The notes under the pieces were generated by a model. It made no database searches. It saw only the letters and a program-made list of their open reading frames with translations, and was not told the origin of the DNA. This document shows, in pieces, positions 42,963 to 51,596 of a stretch of 56,942 nt of DNA. This DNA comes from Acidobacteriota bacterium. Lineage in GTDB: Bacteria; Acidobacteriota; JAAYUB01. The stretch spans positions 7,501 through 64,442 of the forward strand of contig JAGNHB010000028.1 of assembly GCA_018001935.1 (NCBI GenBank), in the 5' to 3' direction. The translations under genes and the position numbers were made by a program. How positions within the stretch are numbered: the stretch's first letter is position 1; every line of letters starts with the position of its first letter.

Positions 42963-43802
42963 TCAGCCCAGGTCGTCGGGGTCGAAGGCCACGATGGCGA
43001 TGCCCGCCTCGTCGGCGGCCTGCAGGACGCGCTCCCGGTGGAGGATGATGCTCTTTCCCGCGTCGATGGCCATGGTGGACACGTTGCACTTCTTGAGGAC
43101 CTCGATGGTCCGGGGCCCCATGACGGGAACGTCGAAGCGCAGGTCCTGCTTGGGCTTGCTCACCTTGACCACCACGGTCTTCTTGCCGAAGCAGCACCCC
43201 GACGCCCGCTCGATGGCCGCGTCGGTTCCCTCCATGGCCTCCACGGACAGGACGGCCTGGCCGCGCACCACCACGGTCTGCCCGATGTCGAGGCGCGCGA
43301 TCTCCTTGGCGATGCGCCGGCCGAAGGCGATGTCCTTGCGCTCCTCCTCGTTGGGCGACCGGCGGGTGAGGACGCCCACCTTCGGCACCAGGTCCTGCAG
43401 CAGGAGGGTGGAGTCGATGAGGGTGATCCCCTCCCGGGCCATCTCGTCGGCCACGGCCAGGAGGATGGCGTCGGAGTTCCGCTGCTTGAGGCGGGTGAGC
43501 AGGAAGAGCATCCGGAGGTCGGGGTGGTCCTTGCCGAAGATGCGGACGTGGCGGATCTGCCCCGCCATGATGGCGTGAGCGACCCCCTCCTTCTTGAAGT
43601 AGCGGATCATGCGGCCCATCTGGCCGACGCCCATCCAGACGATCCGGTCGGCGTACTGGTCCAGGACCTCGGAGGCCTCGTCCTTGGCGGCGGCCACCAC
43701 GGAGCGGATCCCGTGCTTCCGGCAGGCCTGCAGGATGACGATGGGAAAGTCGCCGTTGCCGGCGATCAGCCCGATCTTGTCCGGCAGCGACGACCCCGTC
43801 AT
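42963..43802 (-). CDS. lpxI: UDP-2,3-diacylglucosamine pyrophosphatase LpxI
   Basis: 279 residues of the DUF1009/LpxI family. It starts KIGLIAGNGDFPI, has VGQMGRMIRYFKKEG and HAIMAGQIRHVRIF in the N-terminal domain, and the catalytic C-terminal domain has KDIAFGRRIAKEIARLDIGQ, VVRGQAVLSVEAMEGTD and DLRFDVPVMGPRTIE. It makes lipid X from UDP-diacylglucosamine in lipid A synthesis, in place of LpxH. The start overlaps the lpxA stop (ATGA). Confidence 0.92.
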   Translation of the reverse strand: MTGSSLPDKIGLIAGNGDFPIVILQACRKHGIRSVVAAAKDEASEVLDQYADRIVWMGVGQMGRMIRYFKKEGVAHAIMAGQIRHVRIFGKDHPDLRMLFLLTRLKQRNSDAILLAVADEMAREGITLIDSTLLLQDLVPKVGVLTRRSPNEEERKDIAFGRRIAKEIARLDIGQTVVVRGQAVLSVEAMEGTDAAIERASGCCFGKKTVVVKVSKPKQDLRFDVPVMGPRTIEVLKKCNVSTMAIDAGKSIILHRERVLQAADEAGIAIVAFDPDDLG

Positions 43803-44590
43803 CGGATCACCCCGCGCTTCGAGGACCGGATGAAGTCCACCAGGAGGCGGACGTCCTCGGTGAGGGGCACCGTCTCCTCCAGTTCCTTCAGGGCGAGGCT
43901 CAGGTTCTTGACCTTGTCGGTCTGGCGAAAAAGGACCCGGTAGGCCTTCTTCAGGGCGTCCAGGCGTTCCTCCGAGAAACCCTGGCGCCGCAGCCCGATC
44001 AGGTTGGGGCCGTAGGTCCGGGACCCGTTGCGGATCCCGAGGGTCTTCATGTAGGGGAGCACGTCGCGGGTCAGGGCGGCGAAACCGCCGACGAAGGCGT
44101 AGGGGCCCACGCGGCAGAACTGGTGGACGGCGGAGAAGCCGCCGATGGTGGCGTGGTGGCCGACGTGGACGTGCCCGGCCAGGGTCCCGGCGTTGGCGAA
44201 GATGACGAAGTCCTCCACGTGGCAGTCGTGGGCCACGTGGGAGTAGGCCATGAACAGGCAGCGGCTCCCCACCGTGGTGATGCCGCCGCCCCCGACGGTG
44301 CCGCGGTTGAAGGTGGAGAACTCGCGGATGGTGTTGTGGTCGCCGATGACCAGGCGAGTTGGCTCACCGCCGTACTTCAGGTCCTGGGGCGGCGTGCCGA
44401 GGGAGCAGAAGGCGTGGATCCGGTTGTGTTTCCCGATCTCGACGGGGCCCTCGATGCGGCAGTGTCCGTCGATGCAGGTCCCCTCGCCGATGCGGACGGG
44501 ACCCATGATCTCGGTGAAGGGCCCGACCCGGACGCCCTCCGCGATGTCCACCTCGCCGGAGACGAGGGTGGTGGGGTGTACCTCGGTCAT
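43799..44590 (-). CDS. lpxA: UDP-N-acetylglucosamine acyltransferase LpxA
   Basis: 263 residues, left-handed beta-helix of hexapeptide repeats, with the catalytic-His segment MAYSHVAHDCHV, FANAGTLAGHVHVG, and VHQFCRVG. It adds the first acyl chain in lipid A synthesis. The ATG at 44590 overlaps the fabZ stop by four bases (ATGA), showing tight coupling. Confidence 0.94.
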   Translation of the reverse strand: MTEVHPTTLVSGEVDIAEGVRVGPFTEIMGPVRIGEGTCIDGHCRIEGPVEIGKHNRIHAFCSLGTPPQDLKYGGEPTRLVIGDHNTIREFSTFNRGTVGGGGITTVGSRCLFMAYSHVAHDCHVEDFVIFANAGTLAGHVHVGHHATIGGFSAVHQFCRVGPYAFVGGFAALTRDVLPYMKTLGIRNGSRTYGPNLIGLRRQGFSEERLDALKKAYRVLFRQTDKVKNLSLALKELEETVPLTEDVRLLVDFIRSSKRGVIR

Positions 44591-45042
44591 CCCTCTCTCT
44601 CCATGATGGTGGACATCAGGACGGCCTCGGCCGCCAGCTCGCCGTCCACCCAGGACTTCGCCTCGATCTGGCAGAACCGCGTCTTGAGCTTGAGGACCTT
44701 GCACTCCATCACCAACTGGTCCCCGGGGACCACCGGGCGGCGGAAACGGGCCCCGTCGATCCCCATGAAGTAGACGAGTTTCCGCCGGGCTTCGTCGCCC
44801 TTGGAGGCGAAAGCCAGGATGCCGCCCGCCTGGGCCATGGCTTCGATGATCAGGACGCCGGGCATGACGGGGGCGCCCGGGAAGTGCCCCTGGAAGAACG
44901 GCTCGTTGAAGGAGACGTTCTTGATCGCCTTGATCCGGACCCCCGGCTCCATTTCCAGGACCTTGTCCACCAGGAGCATGGGGTAACGGTGGGGCAGCAA
45001 CTCCATGATCCCCCGGACGTCGGGTATGTTCTGGTTTTCCAT
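44587..45042 (-). CDS. fabZ: 3-hydroxyacyl-ACP dehydratase FabZ
   Basis: 151 residues, hot-dog fold. The catalytic His is in GHFPGAPVMPG and the Glu in LIIEAMAQAGG; MELLPHRYPMLLVDKV is the typical start. It removes water from 3-hydroxyacyl-ACP in fatty-acid synthesis, competing with LpxA for the same substrate type. AGGGAA precedes the ATG, directly after the terminator at 45055-45092. Confidence 0.94.
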   Translation of the reverse strand: MENQNIPDVRGIMELLPHRYPMLLVDKVLEMEPGVRIKAIKNVSFNEPFFQGHFPGAPVMPGVLIIEAMAQAGGILAFASKGDEARRKLVYFMGIDGARFRRPVVPGDQLVMECKVLKLKTRFCQIEAKSWVDGELAAEAVLMSTIMEREG

Positions 45043-45054
45043 GATCTGTTCCCT

Positions 45055-45092
45055 AAAAAAGCCGGACCTGCCCCTGGGGGGGGCAAGTCCGG
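45055..45092 (-). terminator. Terminator between skp and fabZ
   Basis: On the minus strand a stem CCGGACTTGCCCC/GGGGCAGGTCCGG is followed by CTTTTTTAG. It lies 20 bases beyond the skp stop and just before the fabZ ribosome site, so it separates the bamA-skp transcript from fabZ-lpxA-lpxI, at least in part. Confidence 0.8.
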
Positions 45093-45111
45093 TGTTCCGG
45101 GTTCGTTTCCG

Positions 45112-45660
45112 CTACTTGCTGTCTTCGGAGGGCTTGGCCGTGTACGGGTACGACTGGTTGAAGCGCTTGATGAGTTCGTCGGTGATGTCGGCTTCCAGGT
45201 TGTAGTACGCGATGACCTGGGGGTTGAGGTAGAGGATCAGCGAGTAGTTGTTGGTCTTCGCGAATTCGCTGAAGAGCGGCGTCATCTTCTTGGTGATGGC
45301 GGCCCCGAACTCGTCCAGCTTGCGGGCGTACTCCTTCTTCACGTCCTCGGTCCGCCGCTTGATCTCGGTGTCGAGGCGATCCATGTCCTTGAGGAGTTCT
45401 TCCTTCTTCTCGTCGGACAGCATGCTCTGCTGGGTCTGGAACTGGTTCTGCTTCTCGCCGAGCCGCTTCTGGAGGTCCTGGATCTGCTCGTCCTGCTTCT
45501 TGAGCCAGAGGTTGATCTTCTCGTACTCGGCCTTGCCCTCGTCACAGGTCAGGATGGCCTTGGTGGAGTCCACGAAGCCGATCTTGCCCTGCTGGGCCAC
45601 CACGCCCAGGGTCAACGCCGCGCCGAGGCAAACCATGAAAAGAACGCGTTTGTGACTCAT
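45112..45660 (-). CDS. OmpH/Skp-family periplasmic chaperone
   Basis: 182 residues. A signal peptide (RVLFMVCLGAALTLGVVA) leads to KIGFVDSTKAILTCDEGKAE, the usual first strand of the Skp body. Long coiled-coil helices follow (about 45-135, rich in Lys, Glu and Gln), then NYSLILYLNPQVIAYYN closing the trimer body. Skp holds outer-membrane proteins on their way to BamA. It follows bamA by 27 bases on the same strand. Confidence 0.9.
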   Translation of the reverse strand: MSHKRVLFMVCLGAALTLGVVAQQGKIGFVDSTKAILTCDEGKAEYEKINLWLKKQDEQIQDLQKRLGEKQNQFQTQQSMLSDEKKEELLKDMDRLDTEIKRRTEDVKKEYARKLDEFGAAITKKMTPLFSEFAKTNNYSLILYLNPQVIAYYNLEADITDELIKRFNQSYPYTAKPSEDSK

Positions 45661-45687
45661 ATCCTCATACTCCTTGAGTGATTTTTA

Positions 45688-48273
45688 TCAGAAGCTCTTT
45701 CCGATCGTGAACTGGATGTTCCGCTTGGGTTCCTTGTACTCGATCCCCAGCGGGAAGTCCTTGGTGTAGAACCACTGGGAAATCCGCACCGGGTTGTAGG
45801 CGAAGATCAGGCGGAACGGCGCGTTGATCATGGGGAGCATGAACTGGATCTCCGCCCCCACCGAAGCGCGCCACTTGTTGTTGGTGGACTCGATCAGGTA
45901 GATGTTGGTGTCCGTCGAGAACCCGAGCTTGTCCTTCTTGATGACGGTCGAGAGCCCGACGTCCCCGAACAGGGCCACGTGGATGGGGCCGGCGATCGGG
46001 ATGCGGTACTCCACCTGGCCCAGCAGCGCGAGGTCGCCCCCGATGGGCTGGATGGAGTCGTACCGGAGCGGGAGCCCGGTGTCGAAGTCGATGAGGGGGT
46101 TGCCCTGGGCGTCCTTCTTCAGGTAGGACATCATGGCGTACGGGGAGACGGAGCGCAGGTCGAACCCGCGCATGTCGTTTTCCCCGCCGAGGTAGTACCG
46201 CTCGAAGAAGGGCGCCGCGATGGTCTTCCCGAAGGGGTGGATGTACTCGCCCATGAAGTGCATCCCCAACACGTGCCTTCCCTTGGAGAGCCACTTGTCG
46301 CGCATGAACCATTTCGCCTCGACGCGCGAGTTGATCAGGTTGAAGTCGCCGCCTAAAATGCTCCCGCTCAGGGACCAGGACAGGTCGATCTCCTTCCCCC
46401 GGGTGGGGAAGAAGAAGTCGTCGGTGGAGTTGTAGCTGAGGCGTGCCGTGATCTGGGACCGGAGCAGGCCCTGGAGGGCTTCCTCCGGGGTCATGCCCGG
46501 GTTGATGCCGAAGATCTGGGCCTCGACCAGGTAGCGGTACTCCTCGTTGATCTCGTCGATGGGGAAGGAGATGTTCTGGAACTCGTAGGTGATGAAGTAC
46601 CGCCAGAACAGCGACAGCGGCCGGCCGAAGGTGACGTTGAACCCCCGGGTCTTCCGGACGAAGAGCTGGGTCGAGTCCATGGTGGTGTAGTAGGTGTAGT
46701 CGTCCACGTCGAAGCGCGTCTTGGTGTTGTACACCGAGAACCCGAAGAGGCTGTTCGTGTCCAGGAAATAGGGGTTGGTGAAGGAGAAGGAGAAGTTCAG
46801 CATCTTGGTGCCGAAGATGGCGTCGAACCCGATGCGGTCACCGTACCCGAGGAAGTTGTTGGTGCTGTAGTTCAGCCCGATGAAACTCCCCTGGTAGCCG
46901 CTGAGGCCGCCTGTCAGGCCGATGGACTGCTGCCCCTTCTCCTTGACGGTCACGATGATGTCGACCCTGGCCTCCTCGGGGTTGCGCTTGATCTCGTAGT
47001 CCTTCTCCTCGATCTTCTCGAAGAAGCCCAGCTGGTTGATCCGCTGGATGCTCAGGTCGAGCAGCTGCTGGGAGAAGACTTCCTGCTCCACCAGCTGGAA
47101 CTCGCGCCGGAGGACCTTGTCGCGGGTCCGGGTGTTCCCGAAGAACTCGATCTGGTTGACGCGGTACTGGCGGCCCTGCTCCACGGTGAAGTGGATGTCC
47201 ACCGACTGCTTCGCCTCGTCGATCTTGATGTTGGGGGTGATGTCGAAGTCGATGTACCCGTAGATCCCGTAGAGCTTCTTGATGTTCTGCATGCCGTCCT
47301 TCACGGCCTTGTAGTTGGCCGTGGCGCCCGGCTTGAGACCGATGTTGGCGGTCAGCTGCTCGCTCTTGAACAGGGTGTTCCCCTCGAAGGTCATGCTGCC
47401 CAGCTTGTACTGCGGGCCCTCGTCGACGGGGATGGTGATGTAGAACTGTTTCTTGGTCTTCCGCAGAAGGGGGATGAAGCCCCGCGGGCCCTCGACGATC
47501 TTCACCTGGGGCTCGCCGTACTTCATGTTGAGGTAGCCGTGCTCCTGGTAAAGCGACTTCGTGTTCTCCTCGAGGTCGTAGATCAGCTTGTCGTGGTGGT
47601 ACTTGTCCGTGCCCTTGAAGATGCTGATGATCCCCCGCTCCTTGTTGAGCTTGAGGGACTTGCGGAGTTCCTTGGACTTGAAGACCGTGTTCCCCTCGAA
47701 AAGGATCCTCCCGATCCGGACCTTCTCCCCTTCCTGGATCTGGAACACCAGCTTGACGGAGTTGGGGGGGATCTCCTCCACCACCGCGGTGACGGTGCCC
47801 AGGGGCCGCCCGTTGAGGATCAGCAGGTTCTTGATGATCCGCTCGGCCTTCCGGGTCTTGGTCGGCTCGTAGGGGGAGTCCACCGTCAACCCCAGCTTCG
47901 CCTCGTTGAACTTGTCGAGGATGTCGGACTTCTTGAAGGACTTCACCCCCTCGTACTCGATGGAGCGGATGATGGGCTTTTCCTCCACGATGAAGGTCAC
48001 CACCTTCCCGGTCTGGCCGTCGGTGACGTCGACTTTGACGTTCTTGAAGAGACCCGTCTTGTAAAGGGCCTGGAAATCCTGCCGGACCTTTTCGTCCTCG
48101 TAGACGTCCCCCTCGCGGCTCATGATGTAGTAGAGGATGGTGTCCTGCGGGATGCGGTGGTTGCCTCGGATCTCGATTTTTTCGATGGACTGCGCCGCGG
48201 CCGGCAACGGGATCGAGCAGAACGCCAACCCCGCGATCGCCGCGAATATCCGGAAGATGGTCTTGTGGTTCAT
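45688..48273 (-). CDS. bamA: Outer membrane protein assembly factor BamA
   Basis: 861 residues. A signal peptide (RIFAAIAGLAFCSIPLPAAAQ) is followed by five POTRA domains (starts near IEKIEIRGNHRIPQD, KPIIRSIEYEGV, GRILFEGNTVFKS, LGSMTFEGNTLFKSE, VNQIEFFGNTRTR) and a 16-strand barrel. The barrel has the conserved MRGFD segment on loop 6 and ends in Phe. It inserts beta-barrel proteins into the outer membrane. The start at 48273 has GGAG upstream. Confidence 0.95.
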   Translation of the reverse strand: MNHKTIFRIFAAIAGLAFCSIPLPAAAQSIEKIEIRGNHRIPQDTILYYIMSREGDVYEDEKVRQDFQALYKTGLFKNVKVDVTDGQTGKVVTFIVEEKPIIRSIEYEGVKSFKKSDILDKFNEAKLGLTVDSPYEPTKTRKAERIIKNLLILNGRPLGTVTAVVEEIPPNSVKLVFQIQEGEKVRIGRILFEGNTVFKSKELRKSLKLNKERGIISIFKGTDKYHHDKLIYDLEENTKSLYQEHGYLNMKYGEPQVKIVEGPRGFIPLLRKTKKQFYITIPVDEGPQYKLGSMTFEGNTLFKSEQLTANIGLKPGATANYKAVKDGMQNIKKLYGIYGYIDFDITPNIKIDEAKQSVDIHFTVEQGRQYRVNQIEFFGNTRTRDKVLRREFQLVEQEVFSQQLLDLSIQRINQLGFFEKIEEKDYEIKRNPEEARVDIIVTVKEKGQQSIGLTGGLSGYQGSFIGLNYSTNNFLGYGDRIGFDAIFGTKMLNFSFSFTNPYFLDTNSLFGFSVYNTKTRFDVDDYTYYTTMDSTQLFVRKTRGFNVTFGRPLSLFWRYFITYEFQNISFPIDEINEEYRYLVEAQIFGINPGMTPEEALQGLLRSQITARLSYNSTDDFFFPTRGKEIDLSWSLSGSILGGDFNLINSRVEAKWFMRDKWLSKGRHVLGMHFMGEYIHPFGKTIAAPFFERYYLGGENDMRGFDLRSVSPYAMMSYLKKDAQGNPLIDFDTGLPLRYDSIQPIGGDLALLGQVEYRIPIAGPIHVALFGDVGLSTVIKKDKLGFSTDTNIYLIESTNNKWRASVGAEIQFMLPMINAPFRLIFAYNPVRISQWFYTKDFPLGIEYKEPKRNIQFTIGKSF

Positions 48274-48373
48274 GAAGTCTCCGTCGGATTTCGTGACTCG
48301 AGTCCACGAAAGTTCGCCATTATAACATCAGTGCCGGTGAATTTCATCATTTTTTCGGGCAGCGATGGAAGGC

Positions 48374-49414
48374 TCAGGGGATGAAGATGGAGGTGAGGTC
48401 GCACAGCAGGGTGGCGCCGGTCTCGAGCTTGCCGGTCCCGGGGCCCTCGAGGTAGATCTCGCCCCGGTCCTCGGTCCGGATGTGCAGGGCGTTGCGGGTG
48501 CTCTTCACGGCGTAGAGAGGGTCCTTCAGGCTCAGTTTGAAGGGCCCCACGTGCCCCTTCCAGGAACCGTCCTCGTCCCGCCAGGCGTGGGCGACCATCC
48601 GGTAGCGCAGGTCTTTCTCCAGGGCCGACTCGATGTCCCGAAGCGTGACGTTGCGGATCCCCTCGCGCCGGATGTTGCCGGGCTGCATCTCGCCCCCCGT
48701 CATGACGTTCATGAGGATGAGAAGCTTGGCCATGGAGTCGTACCCGTCGATGTCCAGGTCCGGGTTCATCTCGGCCATGCCCTTCTCCCGGGTCTCCTTC
48801 AGGACGTCCTCGAGGTGCTTGCCGCGCTCCATGCTCTGGAGGATGTAATTCGTCGTGACGTTGAGGATCCCCCGGACCTCCAGGACCGTGTCCACCCGGA
48901 AATTGGTGGAGAGCATGCTGATGACGGGGGTCCCGCTCATCACCGCCCCCTCGAAACGGAACTGGACCCCGCTGGACCGCGCCAGTTCCCGGAGGGCGTT
49001 GAAGTGAAGCGCCACGGGGCCCTTGTTGCAGGTGACCACGTGCTTGTGGCCCGAGAGCGCCTTCCGGATGTAGGTGGTGGCGGGCTCCCCGGTGGTGAGA
49101 TCGGAGTAGGTGCACTCCACGATGACGTCGGCCTGGCTGAGCTCGATCCCCGCCAGCACGTCCAGGCCCTTGATGCAGGTTTGGTCGGCCGGGCTGTACT
49201 CCAGCAGCCCCTGGCCGTCTTCCAGGAGCGGGAGCACCTCGTGGATCCGGAGACCGGTCGGGGACAGGATGGAACCGCTCAGCCGGTCGCAGATGGACAC
49301 GAGTTCGAAGGAGATCCCGTACCGGCTCCGGATCAGTTCCCGCTTCTTCCGGAGCACGGAGAGGAAACCCTGCCCCACGTACCCGCCGCCGATCAACGCA
49401 ATTTTCACGTCCAT
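48374..49414 (-). CDS. hom: Homoserine dehydrogenase
   Basis: 346 residues. It opens with the NAD(P)-binding loop KIALIGGGYVGQGF, then VECTYSDLTTGEPATTYI, HVVTCNKGPVAL (NADP lysine region), FEGAVMSGTPVISML and the catalytic region with GYDSMAKLLILMNVMTG. No C-terminal ACT domain is present, so feedback inhibition by threonine is not expected through it. It reduces aspartate semialdehyde to homoserine, supplying thrC (12576) and methionine synthesis. The start is the ATG at 49414 after AAGGA. bamA follows 100 bases downstream. Confidence 0.92.
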   Translation of the reverse strand: MDVKIALIGGGYVGQGFLSVLRKKRELIRSRYGISFELVSICDRLSGSILSPTGLRIHEVLPLLEDGQGLLEYSPADQTCIKGLDVLAGIELSQADVIVECTYSDLTTGEPATTYIRKALSGHKHVVTCNKGPVALHFNALRELARSSGVQFRFEGAVMSGTPVISMLSTNFRVDTVLEVRGILNVTTNYILQSMERGKHLEDVLKETREKGMAEMNPDLDIDGYDSMAKLLILMNVMTGGEMQPGNIRREGIRNVTLRDIESALEKDLRYRMVAHAWRDEDGSWKGHVGPFKLSLKDPLYAVKSTRNALHIRTEDRGEIYLEGPGTGKLETGATLLCDLTSIFIP

Positions 49415-49571
49415 GGCGATTCCTTGGCCCTCGATTCGGCGTGCGCCCCGTTCCCGGCGAATCCTCCCGGGACGTCCCTGGGCGCGCCGGCATATTCTAC
49501 TCTCCCCCCTCCCGAAATGCACCGGAAAATGTCGCGGTTCCCTCCCTCTCTCCCCAAGTCTCCCCCCGCGA

Positions 49572-49616
49572 TGAGTATCGGTATCGGTATCGGTATCGCA
49601 ATCGGTATCGGTAAGT
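49572..49616 (+). repeat. GGTATC hexamer array
   Basis: Seven units of GGTATC or GCAATC in tandem, followed by GGTAAGTGCTG. Confidence 0.8.
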
Positions 49617-49736
49617 GCTGACTGCTTTCAGAACCGGAGCGCACAATGATGCCGAATGGCGCCTTGACGGATCTCCCACCTTGAACCCCTGACGGGATAT
49701 CGTCGCCGAGTTTTCCCTGAAATCAGTCAGAACTTG

Positions 49737-49941
49737 CCGCTATCGGTATCGCTGCCGCAGACGCCACCGGTATCGCCATCGCTCTCGATCTCGGGGCCGC
49801 TGCCGCAATCGCCCTCACTCCGACCCTTCCCCGCCCCCGCGGAGAGGTTCGACGGCGAAGGCGAGGGCGATACCGATTGCGATACCGATTGCGATACCGA
49901 TTCCGATTCCGATACCGATACCGACCCCGATTGGATACCGG
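49737..49941 (-). repeat. Interrupted hexamer array 3' of mqnE
   Basis: Read from the mqnE stop on the minus strand: GGTATCC, AATCGGGGTC, then GGTATC/GGAATC/GCAATC units to about 49860, a non-repeat spacer, then a few more units at 49737-49760. Same sense relative to the gene as the composites after rhomboid and ubiA. Confidence 0.7.
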
Positions 49942-49956
49942 GAGGAGGGGGAAAGT

Positions 49957-51051
49957 TCAGGGGCGGGAAACCACGTTGTAGAGGGTGTCCCGCTCCAGGG
50001 GGACCCGGCCGGCGTCCCGGATCAACCGGACGATCTGGGAGCGGGTCAGCCCCTGGGGTGTTTTCGCCCCGGCGCTGTGGGTGATCCGTTCCTCCTCCAC
50101 CGTCCCGTCCACGTCGTCGGCGCCGAAGTGGAGCGAAACCTGCGACATGGTTGGACCCACCATGATCCAGAACGACTTGACGTGCGGGAAGTTGTCGAGC
50201 ATGAGCCGGGCGACGGCCAGGGTGCGGAGGTCGTCGCACCCCGTCGTGGACGCCCCCTCGACCTCCGTGTTCTCCGGGTGGAAGGCCAGGGGGATGAAGG
50301 CCAAAAACCCCCCCGTCTCGTCCTGGAGTTCCCGCAGGCGGATCAGGTGATCCACGCGTTCCTCGGGGGTCTCCACGTGCCCGTAGAGCATGGTGGCGTT
50401 GCTCCGGAGGCCGATCCGGTGCGCGGCCCGGGCGATGCCCAGCCAGCGTTCCGCCGGGATCTTCTTCTCGCACAGGAGTTCGCGGACGTTCGGGGCGAAG
50501 ACCTCCGCCCCCCCGCCCGGCAGGGAGCCCAGGCCCGCCGCCTTGAGGTCCTCCAGGGCCTCCTCCACGGTCCGCCCCCCGACCGCCGCAATGTGGTCGA
50601 TCTCCACCATGGTGAACGCCTGGAGGTGCACGCCCGGGTAGCGCTCCGAGAGGCTCCGGACCAGGTCGAGGTAGTAGGCGTAGGGAAGCGCGGGGTTGAG
50701 GCCGCCCACCACGTGCAGTTCCGTGATGCCGGGGTGCATCACGGCGTCGACGCGGTCGAGGACCTCTTCGATGGAGAGGGTGAAGGCCTCGGGGTGCCCC
50801 GCGGGCCGCTGGTAGGCGCAAAACCGGCACGCGTTGACGCAGACGTTGGTGGGGTTGACGTGCCGGTTCACGATGAAGTAGGCATGGTTGCCGTTCAGCC
50901 GCTCCCGGACCCGGTTGGCCAGGTGCCCGAGGGTCAGGAGGTCCTTCGACCGGAACAGGCGCACACCGTCCTCGAAGGACAAGCGTCTCCCCTGCTCCAC
51001 TTTTTCGGCGATGTCGGACAACTCGCCTGCGCCCCATGCCACCGCGCTCAT
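49957..51051 (-). CDS. mqnE: Aminofutalosine synthase MqnE
   Basis: 364 residues. The radical SAM cluster is in NVCVNACRFCAY (CxxxCxxC), followed by ELHVVGGLNPALPYAYYLDL, the region AAGLGSLPGGGAEVF and the C-terminal AFHPENTEVEG typical of MqnE rather than MqnC. It joins a chorismate-derived enol to SAM in the futalosine route to menaquinone. It begins right after the ubiA array region, on the same strand as nuoF, ubiX and ubiA, and may form part of that set. Confidence 0.9.
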   Translation of the reverse strand: MSAVAWGAGELSDIAEKVEQGRRLSFEDGVRLFRSKDLLTLGHLANRVRERLNGNHAYFIVNRHVNPTNVCVNACRFCAYQRPAGHPEAFTLSIEEVLDRVDAVMHPGITELHVVGGLNPALPYAYYLDLVRSLSERYPGVHLQAFTMVEIDHIAAVGGRTVEEALEDLKAAGLGSLPGGGAEVFAPNVRELLCEKKIPAERWLGIARAAHRIGLRSNATMLYGHVETPEERVDHLIRLRELQDETGGFLAFIPLAFHPENTEVEGASTTGCDDLRTLAVARLMLDNFPHVKSFWIMVGPTMSQVSLHFGADDVDGTVEEERITHSAGAKTPQGLTRSQIVRLIRDAGRVPLERDTLYNVVSRP

Positions 51052-51589
51052 CGGCCCACCTCCCTTTTCGGCGTCCCCGCGGAAGGCCCGGGGCGTCGTC
51101 CCGAAGCGTATGCGGAGATCCGCCGCGTGTCAACCCCGGATTTTCCTCCCCGGCGATGAGCATTTTAACCTCGTGGCCGCCCCCTTGGCGACACGGTTTT
51201 CTTTGCGATCTTTGCGTCTTTGCGAGATCAGGATCCGGATCGGCGCTCGCCAAGGCGACAAGATCGCAAAGAAACCGGATCGTGATCTCTCAAAGGCGCA
51301 AAGCGGCGCTCCGGAAGCCTGCGCGCCGCACTCCACACAGGAAGGGAGAAGATCGAGGGCTGCGGGCTGCCGTCGCCAGGGGGGCCGCCGATCCCGGCTG
51401 CGATTGCGGCTGCGGCTGCGATTGCGACTGCGATTGCGACTGCGATTGCGGCTGCGGCTGCGATTGCGGCTGCGATTGCGACTGCGACTGCGATTGCGAC
51501 TGCGACTGCGATTGCGACTGCGATACCGATACCGATACCGATACCGACGGGGATCCCTCCGGACCTACAGCCTACAGCCTACAGCCTAC
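51052..51589. other. Noncoding region with a hairpin element and a composite array
   Basis: Between mqnE and ubiA. Filled by the hairpin element at 51195-51276 and the composite array 51395-51596. No promoter could be placed with confidence. Confidence 0.65.
51195..51276. repeat. Palindromic hairpin element (TTTGCGATC word type)
   Basis: Arms GGTTTTCTTTGCGATCTTTG and ...CAAGATCGCAAAGAAACC form a ~32-bp imperfect inverted repeat; a further half-arm follows at 51277-51305 (GATCTCTCAAAGGCGCAAAG). Confidence 0.72.
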
Positions 51590-51596
51590 CTACACC
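51395..51596 (-). repeat. Composite array 3' of the ubiA gene
   Basis: On the minus strand the ubiA stop TAG (51592-51590) opens TAGGTAGGCTGTAGGCTG..., then GTCCGGAGGGATCCCCGTC, four GGTATC units and about 22 units of GCAGTC/GCAATC/GCAGCC. It is the longest of the composites. Confidence 0.8.

Larger units (their letters stand above)
49415..49956. other. Noncoding region with two GGTATC hexamer arrays
   Basis: 542 bases between the start of hom and the stop of mqnE, both on the minus strand. GGTATC units on the plus strand at 49572-49616 and a mixed array at 49737-49941. No gene was recognised. Confidence 0.7.

Noticed and set aside
51395..51596. Gene for an Asp-Cys repeat protein read through the hexamer array
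   Set aside because: The open frame exists only because the unit is a multiple of 3; no ribosome site, and the same array occurs in other frames and strands elsewhere.
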